64,000 bases of DNA, taken from contig NZ_RQJO01000008.1 of NCBI RefSeq assembly GCF_003858635.1, positions 1 to 64,000 of the forward strand. The letters are read 5' to 3'. This DNA comes from Larkinella rosea. Its GTDB lineage: Bacteria; Bacteroidota; Bacteroidia; Cytophagales; Spirosomataceae. The translations under genes and the position numbers were made by a program. The notes under the pieces were generated by a model that was given only the letters and a program-made list of their open reading frames with translations, did not search any database and had not been told where the DNA came from. Numbering within the stretch: position 1 is the first letter of the stretch; each line of letters opens with the position of its first letter. Shown here piece by piece: positions 1 through 10,371 of the stretch.

Positions 1-122
<122 letters not shown>

Positions 123-180
123 TAAATGATTTGTACTTGTACTTTACGCAGGAACTTTAGCTTCTTACTTACTTGGTCAA

Positions 181-192
181 ATTGTCAAAGAA
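181..192 (-). promoter_or_regulatory. boxA-like antitermination element in rRNA leader
   Basis: On the minus strand the rRNA leader contains TTCTTTGACAAT about 60 bases before the 16S start. It resembles the boxA element (TGCTCTTTGACAAT-type) bound by NusB/S10 in rRNA antitermination complexes. The match and position are seen directly; function is inferred from other bacteria. Confidence 0.55.
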
Positions 193-260
193 CGTGTTTT
201 CCTCGCTTGGAAAACTGTTGCTGAACGTTTCCGTCCAGCCGTATTATCTATTTGGGACTG

Positions 261-293
261 CAAAGATAGAGGTTTGTTTTGCTTAGCGCAAGT
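261..293 (-). promoter_or_regulatory. rRNA operon promoter (Bacteroidota -33/-7 type)
   Basis: On the minus strand a TTG (291-289) is followed, exactly 23 bases start to start, by TATCTTTG (268-261), a perfect match to the Bacteroidota -7 consensus TAnnTTTG. Transcription would start near 255 and give a leader of about 130 bases before 16S. The same spacing is seen at the 46.5 kb promoter and, with one mismatch, upstream of rpmB. Confidence 0.85.
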
Positions 294-375
294 CCTTTTT
301 CGAAAAAAGTTGATTTAGCACAACATTCTTTTTTCAATACAATTCTATCTCCTTATTGCTCATTTTAAACACCCT

Positions 376-2004
376 TTAACTATCCAAAAACGGATAGCGG
401 AAATCGGTTGGCGACACCAACGTCTCCTTGATGGTCCGGGCGGAAATCCAACGGTACAAATTCAGCAACGAACCGGCTTTGTCATTGGTACCGGATCCCC
501 GGGCGCCACCGAATGGTTGCTGACCCACCACGGCTCCCGTCGGTTTATCGTTGATGTAGAAATTGCCGGCGGCATTCGACAGTTTTTTGGTCACCAGATC
601 GATCGCATACCGGTCTTTAGCGAAAAATGCGCCCGTTAATGCATACGGCGAAGTCTGATCCACCAGTTCAATGGTTTGCTCGAAATTGTCGGGGTGATAG
701 ATATAAACTGTCAACACCGGGCCGAATATTTCTTCACACATGGTTATATACAGCGGATTGGCGGCTAATAGAATCGTCGGTTCCACAAAAAAACCGTTGG
801 TTTTATCCACATTTCCACCCGCAATTACCTCAACCGTCGGATCCTTTTTCGCATCGGAAATGTAGTTGCTGATTTTATCAAATGCTTTTTCATCAATAAC
901 CGCATTCACAAAATTCCCAAAGTCTTCCACACTTCCCATCTTAATAGCCTGTAAGTCAGCCAGAATGTATTCCCGAATCTGATCCCAAAGCGTCGACGGA
1001 ATATACGCTCGTGATGCCGCAGAGCATTTTTGCCCCTGGTATTCAAAGGCCCCGCGAACCAGTGCGGTGGCTGCGGCTTTGGGATCGGCAGATTCATGAA
1101 TCAAAACGAAGTCTTTCCCACCGGTTTCGCCAACAATGCGCGGATACGACTTAAACCGGTGAATGTTTTCGCCAATGGTTTTCCAGATTTGTTGAAAAAC
1201 GCCGGTACTTCCCGTAAAGTGAATGCCCGCAAAATCCGGGTGTTTGAAAATCACCTCGCCCGCCAGCGGACCATCGACATAAATCAGATTGATGACGCCT
1301 TCGGGCAAACCAGCTTCTTTCAGCACTTCCATAATCACCTGTGCCGAATAAATTTGCTGATAGGCCGGTTTCCAAACGACGGTATTTCCCAACATGGCGG
1401 GCGCTGTCGGCAAATTTCCGGCGATGGCCGTGAAGTTGAACGGCGTCAGTGCAAAAACGAATCCTTCCAGCGGCCGGTATTCCGAGCGGTTCCAGACTCC
1501 GGCCGACGAACGCGGCTGCTGGCTGTAGATTTCCGTCGCATAATGTACATTAAACCGAAGAAAATCAATTAGTTCGCACGCTGAATCGATTTCAGCCTGA
1601 TAGGCATTTTTCGACTGGCCCAGCATCGTTGCTGCATTGATTTTATAGCGATAGGGGCCGGCTAACAGTTCAGCAGCTTTTAAAAAGATGCTGGCGCGGT
1701 GTTCCCACGACATACTGGCCCATGATTCTTTTGCATTCAAAGCCGCCGTAATAGCCTGCTCAACGTGGGTTTGATCCCCTTCGTGGAAATATCCCAGAAT
1801 CTGATGGCGGTTATGGGGAGCTAGTAACTCTTTCTGAACGTCGGTTCGCACTTCTTCTCCGCCGATATACATTGGAATATCAATCGTTTTTGAAGACGCT
1901 TCGGCCAGAGCCGCTTTTAATTTCGCACGCTCGTCGGAACCGGGACGGTATTCTTTAACCGGCTCATTTTGTGGAATTGGTACCTGAAAAAAGCCTACTG
2001 ACAT
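376..2004 (-). CDS. pruA: L-glutamate gamma-semialdehyde (delta-1-pyrroline-5-carboxylate) dehydrogenase
   Basis: Oxidises glutamate semialdehyde/P5C to glutamate with NAD+, the last step of proline and ornithine catabolism in the cytoplasm. The 542-residue protein has the aldehyde dehydrogenase fold throughout: the NAD-binding FTGSTG at 263-268, the general-base Glu293 in VGETGGKD and the catalytic Cys327 in GQKCSA. Its length matches stand-alone P5C dehydrogenases rather than the bifunctional PutA. It is transcribed alone, divergent from thrC. The rocD gene at 36.8-38.1 kb makes its substrate from ornithine, so the two probably act in one pathway although they are far apart. Confidence 0.95.
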   Translation of the reverse strand: MSVGFFQVPIPQNEPVKEYRPGSDERAKLKAALAEASSKTIDIPMYIGGEEVRTDVQKELLAPHNRHQILGYFHEGDQTHVEQAITAALNAKESWASMSWEHRASIFLKAAELLAGPYRYKINAATMLGQSKNAYQAEIDSACELIDFLRFNVHYATEIYSQQPRSSAGVWNRSEYRPLEGFVFALTPFNFTAIAGNLPTAPAMLGNTVVWKPAYQQIYSAQVIMEVLKEAGLPEGVINLIYVDGPLAGEVIFKHPDFAGIHFTGSTGVFQQIWKTIGENIHRFKSYPRIVGETGGKDFVLIHESADPKAAATALVRGAFEYQGQKCSAASRAYIPSTLWDQIREYILADLQAIKMGSVEDFGNFVNAVIDEKAFDKISNYISDAKKDPTVEVIAGGNVDKTNGFFVEPTILLAANPLYITMCEEIFGPVLTVYIYHPDNFEQTIELVDQTSPYALTGAFFAKDRYAIDLVTKKLSNAAGNFYINDKPTGAVVGQQPFGGARGSGTNDKAGSLLNLYRWISARTIKETLVSPTDFRYPFLDS

Positions 2005-2162
2005 GTGTTTGTTGATTTTTGAAGCTTGCTAAATTAGATAATCGAAAGCAAACCATTAAGGTTCCTTACTAATTGTGACCCGGTTTTTGTCATTTGTCGG
2101 TTCATTTGTTCGGTTAACGGTTTGAGGTTTCGTAACTTGCGGCCATTTTTCAACTCTTTGCC

Positions 2163-3467
2163 ATGAAGTTTTACAGTACGAATAATCCTTCACTCCGGGT
2201 TTCGATGGAGGAAGCTTTGCTCCGCAGTTTGCCCGCAGACCGGGGCCTTTACATGCCGGAAACGATTCCTTTTATGGGAGCTGATTTCTTTAATTCCATT
2301 TCGGACGGTTCACTGTCAGATATTGGTTTTCAGGTTAGTAAGGCACTTTTCAAGGATTCGATTCCGTCCGATAAACTGGAAGAACTGGTCCATCACGCCT
2401 TTCCGTTCGACACGCCGGTTGTGACGCTGGAAGATGGAAAAACGCACGTTCTGGAGTTGTTTCATGGTCCGTCGCTGGCTTTTAAAGACGTCGGCGCCCG
2501 GTATATGGCAGCCATGATGGGCTATTATCTGGAAAAATCGAATCAGGAAGTTCACATTCTGGTGGCCACCTCCGGTGATACGGGTGGCGCCGTTGCGATG
2601 GGCTTTCTGGGCGTTCCCGGTATTAAAGTAACGATTCTGTACCCAAGCGGTCGGGTGAGCGATTTGCAGGAAAAACAGTTGACAACACTGGGTCAGAATA
2701 TTACGGCCATTGAAGTAGACGGTTCGTTTGACGATTGTCAGGCATTGGTAAAAACCGCCTTTACCGATAGTGAGTTGAATCGACAGTTTAGGTTGGCTTC
2801 GGCTAATTCGATCAATATTTTCCGGCTGATTCCGCAAAGTTTTTACTACGCCCGGGCCTATGGACAAGTGAAACAGTTCGGAAAACCGGTGGTTTTTTCG
2901 ACGCCCAGCGGCAATTTCGGTAATTTGAGTGCGGGTGCGCTGGCTTATAAAATGGGGTTGCCGGTTCAGCAATTTATTGCTTCGACAAACCTGAATTACG
3001 TAGTTCCGAAGTATCTGGAAACCGGTATTTACGAACCCAAACCGTCGGTTGAAACGATCTCGAACGCGATGGATGTGGGCAGTCCGAGCAATTTTGTGCG
3101 GTTAACTCACCTGTTTGACGACCATTATGAAACGTTAAAACAAATTTTAACCGGCTATTTCTTCAATGATGAACAGACCAAACAGGCTATGGAAGCTGTT
3201 TATCAACAATTTGACTACGTCATGTGCCCGCACACGGCAGTCGGTTATTTAGGGTTGACAAGTTATCAACAATCCAACCCGGGTGTATGTGGAATAACGC
3301 TGGCCACCGCGCATCCGGCGAAGTTTAAAGAACTGGTGGAGTCAGTTATCCACAAACCGGTGGAAATTCCGGCGGCTTTGGAAGAGCTGATGAATCGTCC
3401 GAAACACAGTTTCAAGATGAAAGCCGACTTCGACGAATTCAAGGAATTTCTTTTGCAAACGGCCTGA
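2163..3467 (+). CDS. thrC: threonine synthase
   Basis: PLP enzyme that converts O-phosphohomoserine to threonine. The 434-residue protein carries the PLP lysine (Lys108) in HGPSLAFKDVGAR and the phosphate-binding SGDTGGA loop, followed by the SGNFGN motif, all typical of the longer threonine synthases of Gram-negative bacteria. An ACTCTTTG stretch four bases upstream of the ATG resembles a -7 element, which would imply almost no 5' leader; this is weak. The gene ends at a 13-bp hairpin shared with the convergent TPR gene. No thrA or thrB lies next to it in this window. Confidence 0.95.
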   Translation: MKFYSTNNPSLRVSMEEALLRSLPADRGLYMPETIPFMGADFFNSISDGSLSDIGFQVSKALFKDSIPSDKLEELVHHAFPFDTPVVTLEDGKTHVLELFHGPSLAFKDVGARYMAAMMGYYLEKSNQEVHILVATSGDTGGAVAMGFLGVPGIKVTILYPSGRVSDLQEKQLTTLGQNITAIEVDGSFDDCQALVKTAFTDSELNRQFRLASANSINIFRLIPQSFYYARAYGQVKQFGKPVVFSTPSGNFGNLSAGALAYKMGLPVQQFIASTNLNYVVPKYLETGIYEPKPSVETISNAMDVGSPSNFVRLTHLFDDHYETLKQILTGYFFNDEQTKQAMEAVYQQFDYVMCPHTAVGYLGLTSYQQSNPGVCGITLATAHPAKFKELVESVIHKPVEIPAALEELMNRPKHSFKMKADFDEFKEFLLQTA

Positions 3468-3470
3468 AAA

Positions 3471-3505
3471 CGAAAGAGTCCCGCCAGATTGACGGGACTC
3501 TTTCG
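3471..3505. terminator. bidirectional terminator between thrC and the TPR gene
   Basis: Perfect 13-bp inverted repeat, CGAAAGAGTCCCG (3471-3483) and its complement (3493-3505), with a 9-base loop, filling the whole 38-base gap between two convergent stop codons. An A-run on the left and a T-containing stretch on the right suit termination in both directions. Confidence 0.85.
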
Positions 3506-5314
3506 TTAATTGATTGTATCTCCCCGCAAGGCCCGAAACCGCTTTCGGGCATCGGCACCGAAAATACTTCCCGGATATTTTTGCAAAAGCTGGTTGTAGA
3601 GTTCCATCGCCTTGGGTTTATCCTGCTTGTTTTCCTCATACGTTTTTGCGGTTAGAAAAAGCGCGTCGTCTCCCAGTACATCTTCGCCGTAATTGGCCGA
3701 GATTTTTTCCAAATCCTGCAAGGCTTCGTCAATTTTGTTTTGCTTGATGAGCGTATTAGCCCGCAACCACAGAATATTGTCGGCCAGGCTGTGATCCTTG
3801 TATTTGGCGTACATCTGGTTGAGAGCCAAAGCGGCCGAATCTACTTTGTTTTGAAATAACATCAATTCAATGGACGCAAACTCCTTCATGGCAGTTTCGT
3901 TGCTGTCCGAATCCATACCGGTATTATCCATAATGAGCAAACTAAGCGCCCCGGCATCGTTGGCAATCTCTCGACTGGTGGCCTGTTTCAAAATATCCAG
4001 TACCTCTTTCGACAACTCAAATTCGCCTTTGTAATAGTGTAGCCGGGCATTTCGCAGTTTCGCTTCATAGCCCAGCAGTTCTTCTTTCTGCGATTTTTCA
4101 ACCTGCGAATACAACAAAGTTGCTTCCCAGGGTTCCCCTTTCAGGAGATAGATATCGCCCATATCGAGTTTGCAGCGGTCGATGAACGCTTTTTCGTTTT
4201 TACTGATTTCGGTGGCCAGTTGCAGAATTGTTATCGCCGTATCCTTTTCATCCAGGTAAAAAGCGTACAGATTGGCCGTGCTCCGCAGCGCTTCGAGGGT
4301 ACGGTTATTTTTGCCCAGTTCCTGAAACATCTTCTGGTAATCGGCGATCAGCTTCCGGATTTCGGAATTATCCACCGGATAGGTGTTCTTGACCTGTTCC
4401 TCCCGCGCCTTGATCACCAGCCGACGGGCGAAGGCGTAGAGCTGCCCCTGCGGATACTCCTTCGCTACATACTCAAACATGGCCGCAGCGTTCTTGTAAT
4501 CTTTATTCTGGAGTGCAACCGCACCGAGATCATAAACGCGCACACCGGTCAATTTTAAGCGTTTGTCGAGGGCTCGTTCCTGAATGAATGCTTTATAGAA
4601 CTCTTTCTTTTGCGTTAAGTACCAAACGAGCATTTCAGTATAAAACATCTCGTTCGGATTTTCCTGCACTTTCTTGTACAAAACCGTCTCGAGCATTTTC
4701 TGATCGGCGTCTTTCAGATTGTCCTGCAACATGGCCTGCACGTTGTCCCGGTTCCCCGGTATCAGACCCCAATGCAGCAATTCGTCGATCATGTTTTCTT
4801 TCTGACCCACGGCGCCGTACAAGCGCGCCAGTTCGCCGGCGTAGGCTAGCGGCTCCCGGCTTTGCTCCCGGCCTTTCTTCAGCACCTTAATCGCCCAGGT
4901 TGCTTTGAGTTTTTCGGCAAAGTCCTGCGCCAGTTCGGGCAAACCGTTTACGTTGCTGCTGGCAACCGACATAGCCTTGTTAAAATAAACGTCTGCTTTA
5001 GCCGAGTCATTCCGGCTTTCTTCCAGAACACCGGCTTGCAGGAGCACGTACGGATTTTTATCGTCCGATTTGATCAGCCGTCGAATCACTTTTTCAGCGT
5101 CCGCGATTTTATTCAATTTTACCGCACTCTCCACATATTGACTGATGAGTTGTTTACTGGCACCGGTTTTCATCAGTTTCTGATAAATCGTGTACGCTTT
5201 TTCAAATTCGCCTTTTTTGAAATATTCATCCGCGAGATCCGGTCCTTCCTGGGCAAATCCATTTACCAAGCCGACTACCAGCAGCATAATCAGTACTCCC
5301 GTTATCTTCTTCAT
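3506..5314 (-). CDS. exported tetratricopeptide-repeat protein
   Basis: 602 residues starting with a signal peptide (hydrophobic core about residues 5-20, ending GFAQ). The rest is almost entirely helical with TPR-like repeats, including YFKKGEFEKAYTIYQKLM near the N-terminus and a last repeat with AMELYNQLLQKYPGSIFG near the C-terminus. Such proteins usually scaffold periplasmic or outer-membrane complexes; no partner can be read from the neighbours. It is transcribed alone, and its 5' end faces the DnaA-box cluster. No catalytic domain is visible, so a specific role is not assigned. Confidence 0.85.
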   Translation of the reverse strand: MKKITGVLIMLLVVGLVNGFAQEGPDLADEYFKKGEFEKAYTIYQKLMKTGASKQLISQYVESAVKLNKIADAEKVIRRLIKSDDKNPYVLLQAGVLEESRNDSAKADVYFNKAMSVASSNVNGLPELAQDFAEKLKATWAIKVLKKGREQSREPLAYAGELARLYGAVGQKENMIDELLHWGLIPGNRDNVQAMLQDNLKDADQKMLETVLYKKVQENPNEMFYTEMLVWYLTQKKEFYKAFIQERALDKRLKLTGVRVYDLGAVALQNKDYKNAAAMFEYVAKEYPQGQLYAFARRLVIKAREEQVKNTYPVDNSEIRKLIADYQKMFQELGKNNRTLEALRSTANLYAFYLDEKDTAITILQLATEISKNEKAFIDRCKLDMGDIYLLKGEPWEATLLYSQVEKSQKEELLGYEAKLRNARLHYYKGEFELSKEVLDILKQATSREIANDAGALSLLIMDNTGMDSDSNETAMKEFASIELMLFQNKVDSAALALNQMYAKYKDHSLADNILWLRANTLIKQNKIDEALQDLEKISANYGEDVLGDDALFLTAKTYEENKQDKPKAMELYNQLLQKYPGSIFGADARKRFRALRGDTIN

Positions 5315-5363
5315 TTTTCTTTTTTATTAATTTAAAGAATAAAGGATTTAAAGGATTGTTGTC

Positions 5364-5707
5364 TGTGGATATGTGGACAAGTTCTTTATGCACATTTATT
5401 CTTGAACGCTGTGGATAAGAAAATCAGGTTATCCACACTTGAATTTCATTTATCCACATGTAACTATCTGAAAATCAATTCAAATTTTGTTTATCCACAA
5501 TTGTTGTTTTAAACTACCACCGGATTTAAGCACATTTCCACAAGATAGGTGTTAAACATTTCCACGTGTTAATGGTTCGTAGAATAAGTTGTGGAAAATA
5601 TCGGAGTTGTACACTATCCACAGTCGACAAATTTTTTATCCACAGCGTTACCTGGGTTGTTCACAGCAACATTTGTACCCTTTCACATTTTGTCCACACT
5701 ATCCACA
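5364..5707. other. DnaA-box cluster, candidate oriC
   Basis: Gene-free AT-rich stretch (5315-5766) with five perfect DnaA boxes TTATCCACA: 5410-5418 (minus), 5429-5437, 5450-5458, 5491-5499 and 5636-5644 (plus). Six more have one mismatch: 5364-5372, 5372-5380 and 5590-5598 (minus), 5614-5622, 5690-5698 and 5699-5707 (plus). Further weak copies lie at 5534, 5558 and 5723. Fewer than 0.01 perfect boxes would be expected by chance here. The rRNA operon points away from it and mnmG (gidA), a common origin neighbour, is 2.6 kb away. A DnaA-titration site is the main alternative. Confidence 0.75.
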
Positions 5708-5766
5708 CGGTTTTCCACTTACTTTTCCACGGATTATTTGTGTTTTTTTAATTTCACATTGACCTT

Positions 5767-7374
5767 TCAAAAGGCGTCTAAATCTTCCGATATATCGAAG
5801 TTTGCTTTGATGGGTATAATCCCTTTATTTCGGGTGAAGAAATAGATGGGTTCGGGCAGGCGGTTTTCGGTCAGATTACCACTGTCCCACCGGCCATTGC
5901 CATTCTCATCGATGATAACGCGGAGCCGGTAGCGACCCGGTTTTATGTTAACGAAACGATAGGTCGGGTTGTTTGACTGCTTATCAACGAGCTTGAAATT
6001 CTCATCCAATAATTCCACAATAAACTGTTTTGCGGTTGTATTAACCTTGCCCGTCAGCACCCCATATTTTTCCGGATCACGGATAAAGTAGTTCAGTTCC
6101 GCGGCCGCCGTCGAGTCGTTCAAGACACTAATAAATGCTCCTCTTCCCAACCGAAGCACGACGCTATTTTTGGCAGTTGTTGTCTTTGTCAGAACGAAGC
6201 GGGTTTGATTGTTTTCCCACCGGTAGTCCTGCGTCGTTAAGGGGATGCGGTTTGTCGTGTCGCTGAAAAGCCGGAGCGAATCGGTGGTGATGTGTTTCAT
6301 TGGTTTCGAAAACTGAAGCACCACTTCCATCACCCGATCGACGTCGCCGTTGTCGGCGGGTTTGGCCGAAACGGTAACGGGCTCCGGTGTTTCACGGCGC
6401 GTGGGTGTTCGGAACTTAAATTTCTGAGTAAGCTCGGTTTTATTTTTTAAGGAATCCGTCACCGTAATCTTCAGTCGAACCGTATCCGTCGTTGCGCGGG
6501 CATTAAAAAAGGTGAGTTCCGTTGGCGTTCTAAAATAAGACGGAAGCGTATCCTGCGGATTGGTAAACTGCACCTGGTAGCTTTCTATACCTCTGTCAAA
6601 CACATATGTGTACGTGTTGACGAGCTGCTGCGTCCTCACGGAGCGTGGAGGAGTGTTGTAAAACGAAAATAATTGCAATTTTATCGTATCATTATTGGCT
6701 TTTAGATCAAGATCGCCTTTCAATAATGCCATTTTTTCGGTATTCGGATTTAGAATATAATTTAAATTTTTATCATCAAATGCGAAGATTTTATAGCGAC
6801 CATCCTTCACATTCTCCAACAAGAACACGCCGGAGGTATCGGTCCGTGTGAAATAGTACGGTTTTGTTTTGGTTGGCGTCAATGTGTCATTGAGTACGTA
6901 TAGACCGACCAGGGTGTTCAAGGTGGGCTGCCCGGTTTGCATATCCGTCACCTTCCCTCCTACCCGAATGGAGTCAATGGTACTGCCGGTACTGAAAACC
7001 AGTTTAAGACTCAAGGCCGGATTATTCTCCGTTACGTCTTTTACGGCGTCCGTAAAGTTGAACGTGTAGGTTGTATTCTCTTTGAACGGTTTATCGAATA
7101 CCAGTCGTAAACTCGTGGGCTTTATTTTAGGTTTAAACGGCGATTCCGGTTCGGGTGTGATCAGCACTTTCTGGTTAGCATTTTCCACCCGGATGTATTC
7201 ATTGAAGAAAAGTTCAATCGATTTTTCGTTGAAATTCTTCTGCTTATTAATGGGCGTACTTTTCACCAAAACCGGTGCCAGCGTGTCTTTTTTACCGCCA
7301 ATTGGAGCCGCGTATTGGGAACAGGAATTTAGAAAAACGCAGATAATGGCGAATAGTACGAGTGCTTGTTTCAT
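5767..7374 (-). CDS. lipoprotein with Ig-like (SbsA/Big_5-type) domain
   Basis: 535 residues with a lipoprotein signal peptide; the lipobox FLNSC puts the lipidated cysteine at residue 18. Residues about 30-115 match the bacterial Ig-like domain seen in SbsA-type proteins (APVLVKSTP...ENTTYTFNFTDAVKD). A second beta-rich module sits near 330-430, and the C-terminus resembles a carboxypeptidase-regulatory fold (GRYRLRVIIDENGNGRWDSG). The family is widespread in Bacteroidota and thought to be surface or periplasmic; no enzymatic function is known to me. The stop codon abuts the DnaA-box region. Separated from the upstream methyltransferase gene by a terminator. Confidence 0.85.
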   Translation of the reverse strand: MKQALVLFAIICVFLNSCSQYAAPIGGKKDTLAPVLVKSTPINKQKNFNEKSIELFFNEYIRVENANQKVLITPEPESPFKPKIKPTSLRLVFDKPFKENTTYTFNFTDAVKDVTENNPALSLKLVFSTGSTIDSIRVGGKVTDMQTGQPTLNTLVGLYVLNDTLTPTKTKPYYFTRTDTSGVFLLENVKDGRYKIFAFDDKNLNYILNPNTEKMALLKGDLDLKANNDTIKLQLFSFYNTPPRSVRTQQLVNTYTYVFDRGIESYQVQFTNPQDTLPSYFRTPTELTFFNARATTDTVRLKITVTDSLKNKTELTQKFKFRTPTRRETPEPVTVSAKPADNGDVDRVMEVVLQFSKPMKHITTDSLRLFSDTTNRIPLTTQDYRWENNQTRFVLTKTTTAKNSVVLRLGRGAFISVLNDSTAAAELNYFIRDPEKYGVLTGKVNTTAKQFIVELLDENFKLVDKQSNNPTYRFVNIKPGRYRLRVIIDENGNGRWDSGNLTENRLPEPIYFFTRNKGIIPIKANFDISEDLDAF

Positions 7375-7390
7375 TAGTTGGCATAAAAAA

Positions 7391-7415
7391 CCCTGAATAG
7401 TTGGGCTATTCAGGG
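7391..7415 (-). terminator. intrinsic terminator after the methyltransferase gene
   Basis: Perfect 10-bp stem, CCCTGAATAG (7391-7400) with CTATTCAGGG (7406-7415), 5-base loop. On the minus strand it is followed directly by TTTTTTATG, a proper U-tract. It lies just after the stop codon at 7432. Confidence 0.85.
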
Positions 7416-7431
7416 CGTGAGAATTAATTTA

Positions 7432-8324
7432 TTATTGTGCCTGAGCGACGTAAATCAAGCTTGAATAATTACCCCCATCCTGATAAGCTGCCCAATTAGA
7501 ACGAATTCCATTCCAAAAACTTTCAAGATAAGCGGGCTTTCCATCTCGGTTTTTCGTGCTGAGCATGTTCACATAGAACGCGTCGAACAGCATCGGCCGC
7601 TGTTCTTTCAACTCAAAACCGTATCTTTTCAGCAGTGTTTTCATGACGTCCGGAGAAAAGTGATAGAGATGTCGGGGCACATCATACGCGGCCCAGAATG
7701 GTTTATAATGCTGCGCATCCCACGAATGATAGTTAGGAACCGCGATCACTAAATGCCCATTTTGTCGACTGTGACTACGGATCCACTCCAGGGTTTCCGA
7801 TAATTCATGGACGTGTTCCAATACGTGCCACATCGTAATCACATCGTAGGGCTGATCATCATTCAGTTCAAAAATCGACTTTTTCAAGGGTACACTAGTC
7901 CGCTGAAAAGCTTGCTGTCGCGTGTTGGCATCCGGCTCAGTACCCGTTATTTTCCAACCCGCTTCCTGACTGGCTTCCAGAAAATAACCAGAACCGCAGC
8001 CAATATCCAGCAATTCTCCTTTCCGGGGTGAAAGACTGGTAATCAGTTTTACCTTCTGCTGCAGCGTAATTTTCCGGACAGAATGGTACAGTTGGCTGAT
8101 GATTCCCTGACGTGTATCACTGTGTGAAATGTAGTCTTCCGATTGATAATACTGCCCGATCTCCGCTTCTACCGGCCGCGGATTTGTGGCTTTAAAACCG
8201 CACTGCTCACAACTCTGAATCGTAAATTCCTTCTTCGAAACCAGGAAATCGGTACACGTCATCCAGTTTGAAAACGACTGATTTCCACAAACCGGGCACT
8301 CTCTAAGGTGTTCAACCGTCATCA

Positions 8325-8325
<1 letters not shown>
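7432..8325 (-). CDS. zinc-ribbon class I SAM-dependent methyltransferase
   Basis: 297 residues. The N-terminus has a zinc-ribbon-like pair of CxxC motifs (Cys10/13 and Cys39/42), followed by a Rossmann methyltransferase with motif I LLDIGCGSGYF at about 105-115, an acidic residue in TGTEPD, and the post-motif WHVLEHVHE. This architecture is common in Methyltransf_23-type enzymes acting on quinones, sugars or nucleotide-linked substrates; the substrate cannot be read here. The start codon overlaps the mnmG stop by one base (TAATG), so the two genes are translationally coupled. ATG is doubled at the start (MM), leaving a 3-base ambiguity. Confidence 0.85.
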
Positions 8326-10187
<1,862 letters not shown>

Positions 10188-10218
10188 AATGCGTGAAATT
10201 TTACAAAGTTTGAAAAAA

Positions 10219-10235
10219 TGTTCCACGTGGAAACA
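10219..10235. other. parS-like centromere site
   Basis: TGTTCCACGTGGAAACA contains the CACGTG core and a full left half of the ParB-binding parS consensus TGTTnCACGTGnAACA; the right half has one extra A, so 14 of 16 positions match the symmetric form. TTCCACGTGGAA alone is a perfect 12-bp palindrome. It lies in the mnmG leader, 4.5 kb from the DnaA-box cluster. parS sites usually cluster near oriC. A regulator binding an E-box-like palindrome is the alternative. Confidence 0.55.
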
Positions 10236-10350
10236 TTTCACAGCGCGCAACAGAAAAAACGCAAATACAAAAATAGGAAATAAAGTACGCGTAAAAGATG
10301 AGGATTGTTAAAATCAACGTAACTACAGACGAAAAGATTCAAAATAAAAA

Positions 10351-10368
10351 AAGGGGCCGAAGCCCCTT
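10351..10368 (-). terminator. intrinsic terminator after the DUF4175 gene
   Basis: On the minus strand AAGGGGC-TTCG-GCCCCTT is followed by TTTTTATTTTG: a 7-bp GC-rich stem with a stable UUCG tetraloop and a U-tract, three bases after the stop codon at 10372. Confidence 0.92.
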
Positions 10369-10371
10369 AAC

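Noticed and set aside
5558-5570. Second CACGTG-centred site inside the DnaA-box cluster as another parS
   Set aside because: Only the CCACGTG core fits; both flanks differ from the parS consensus.
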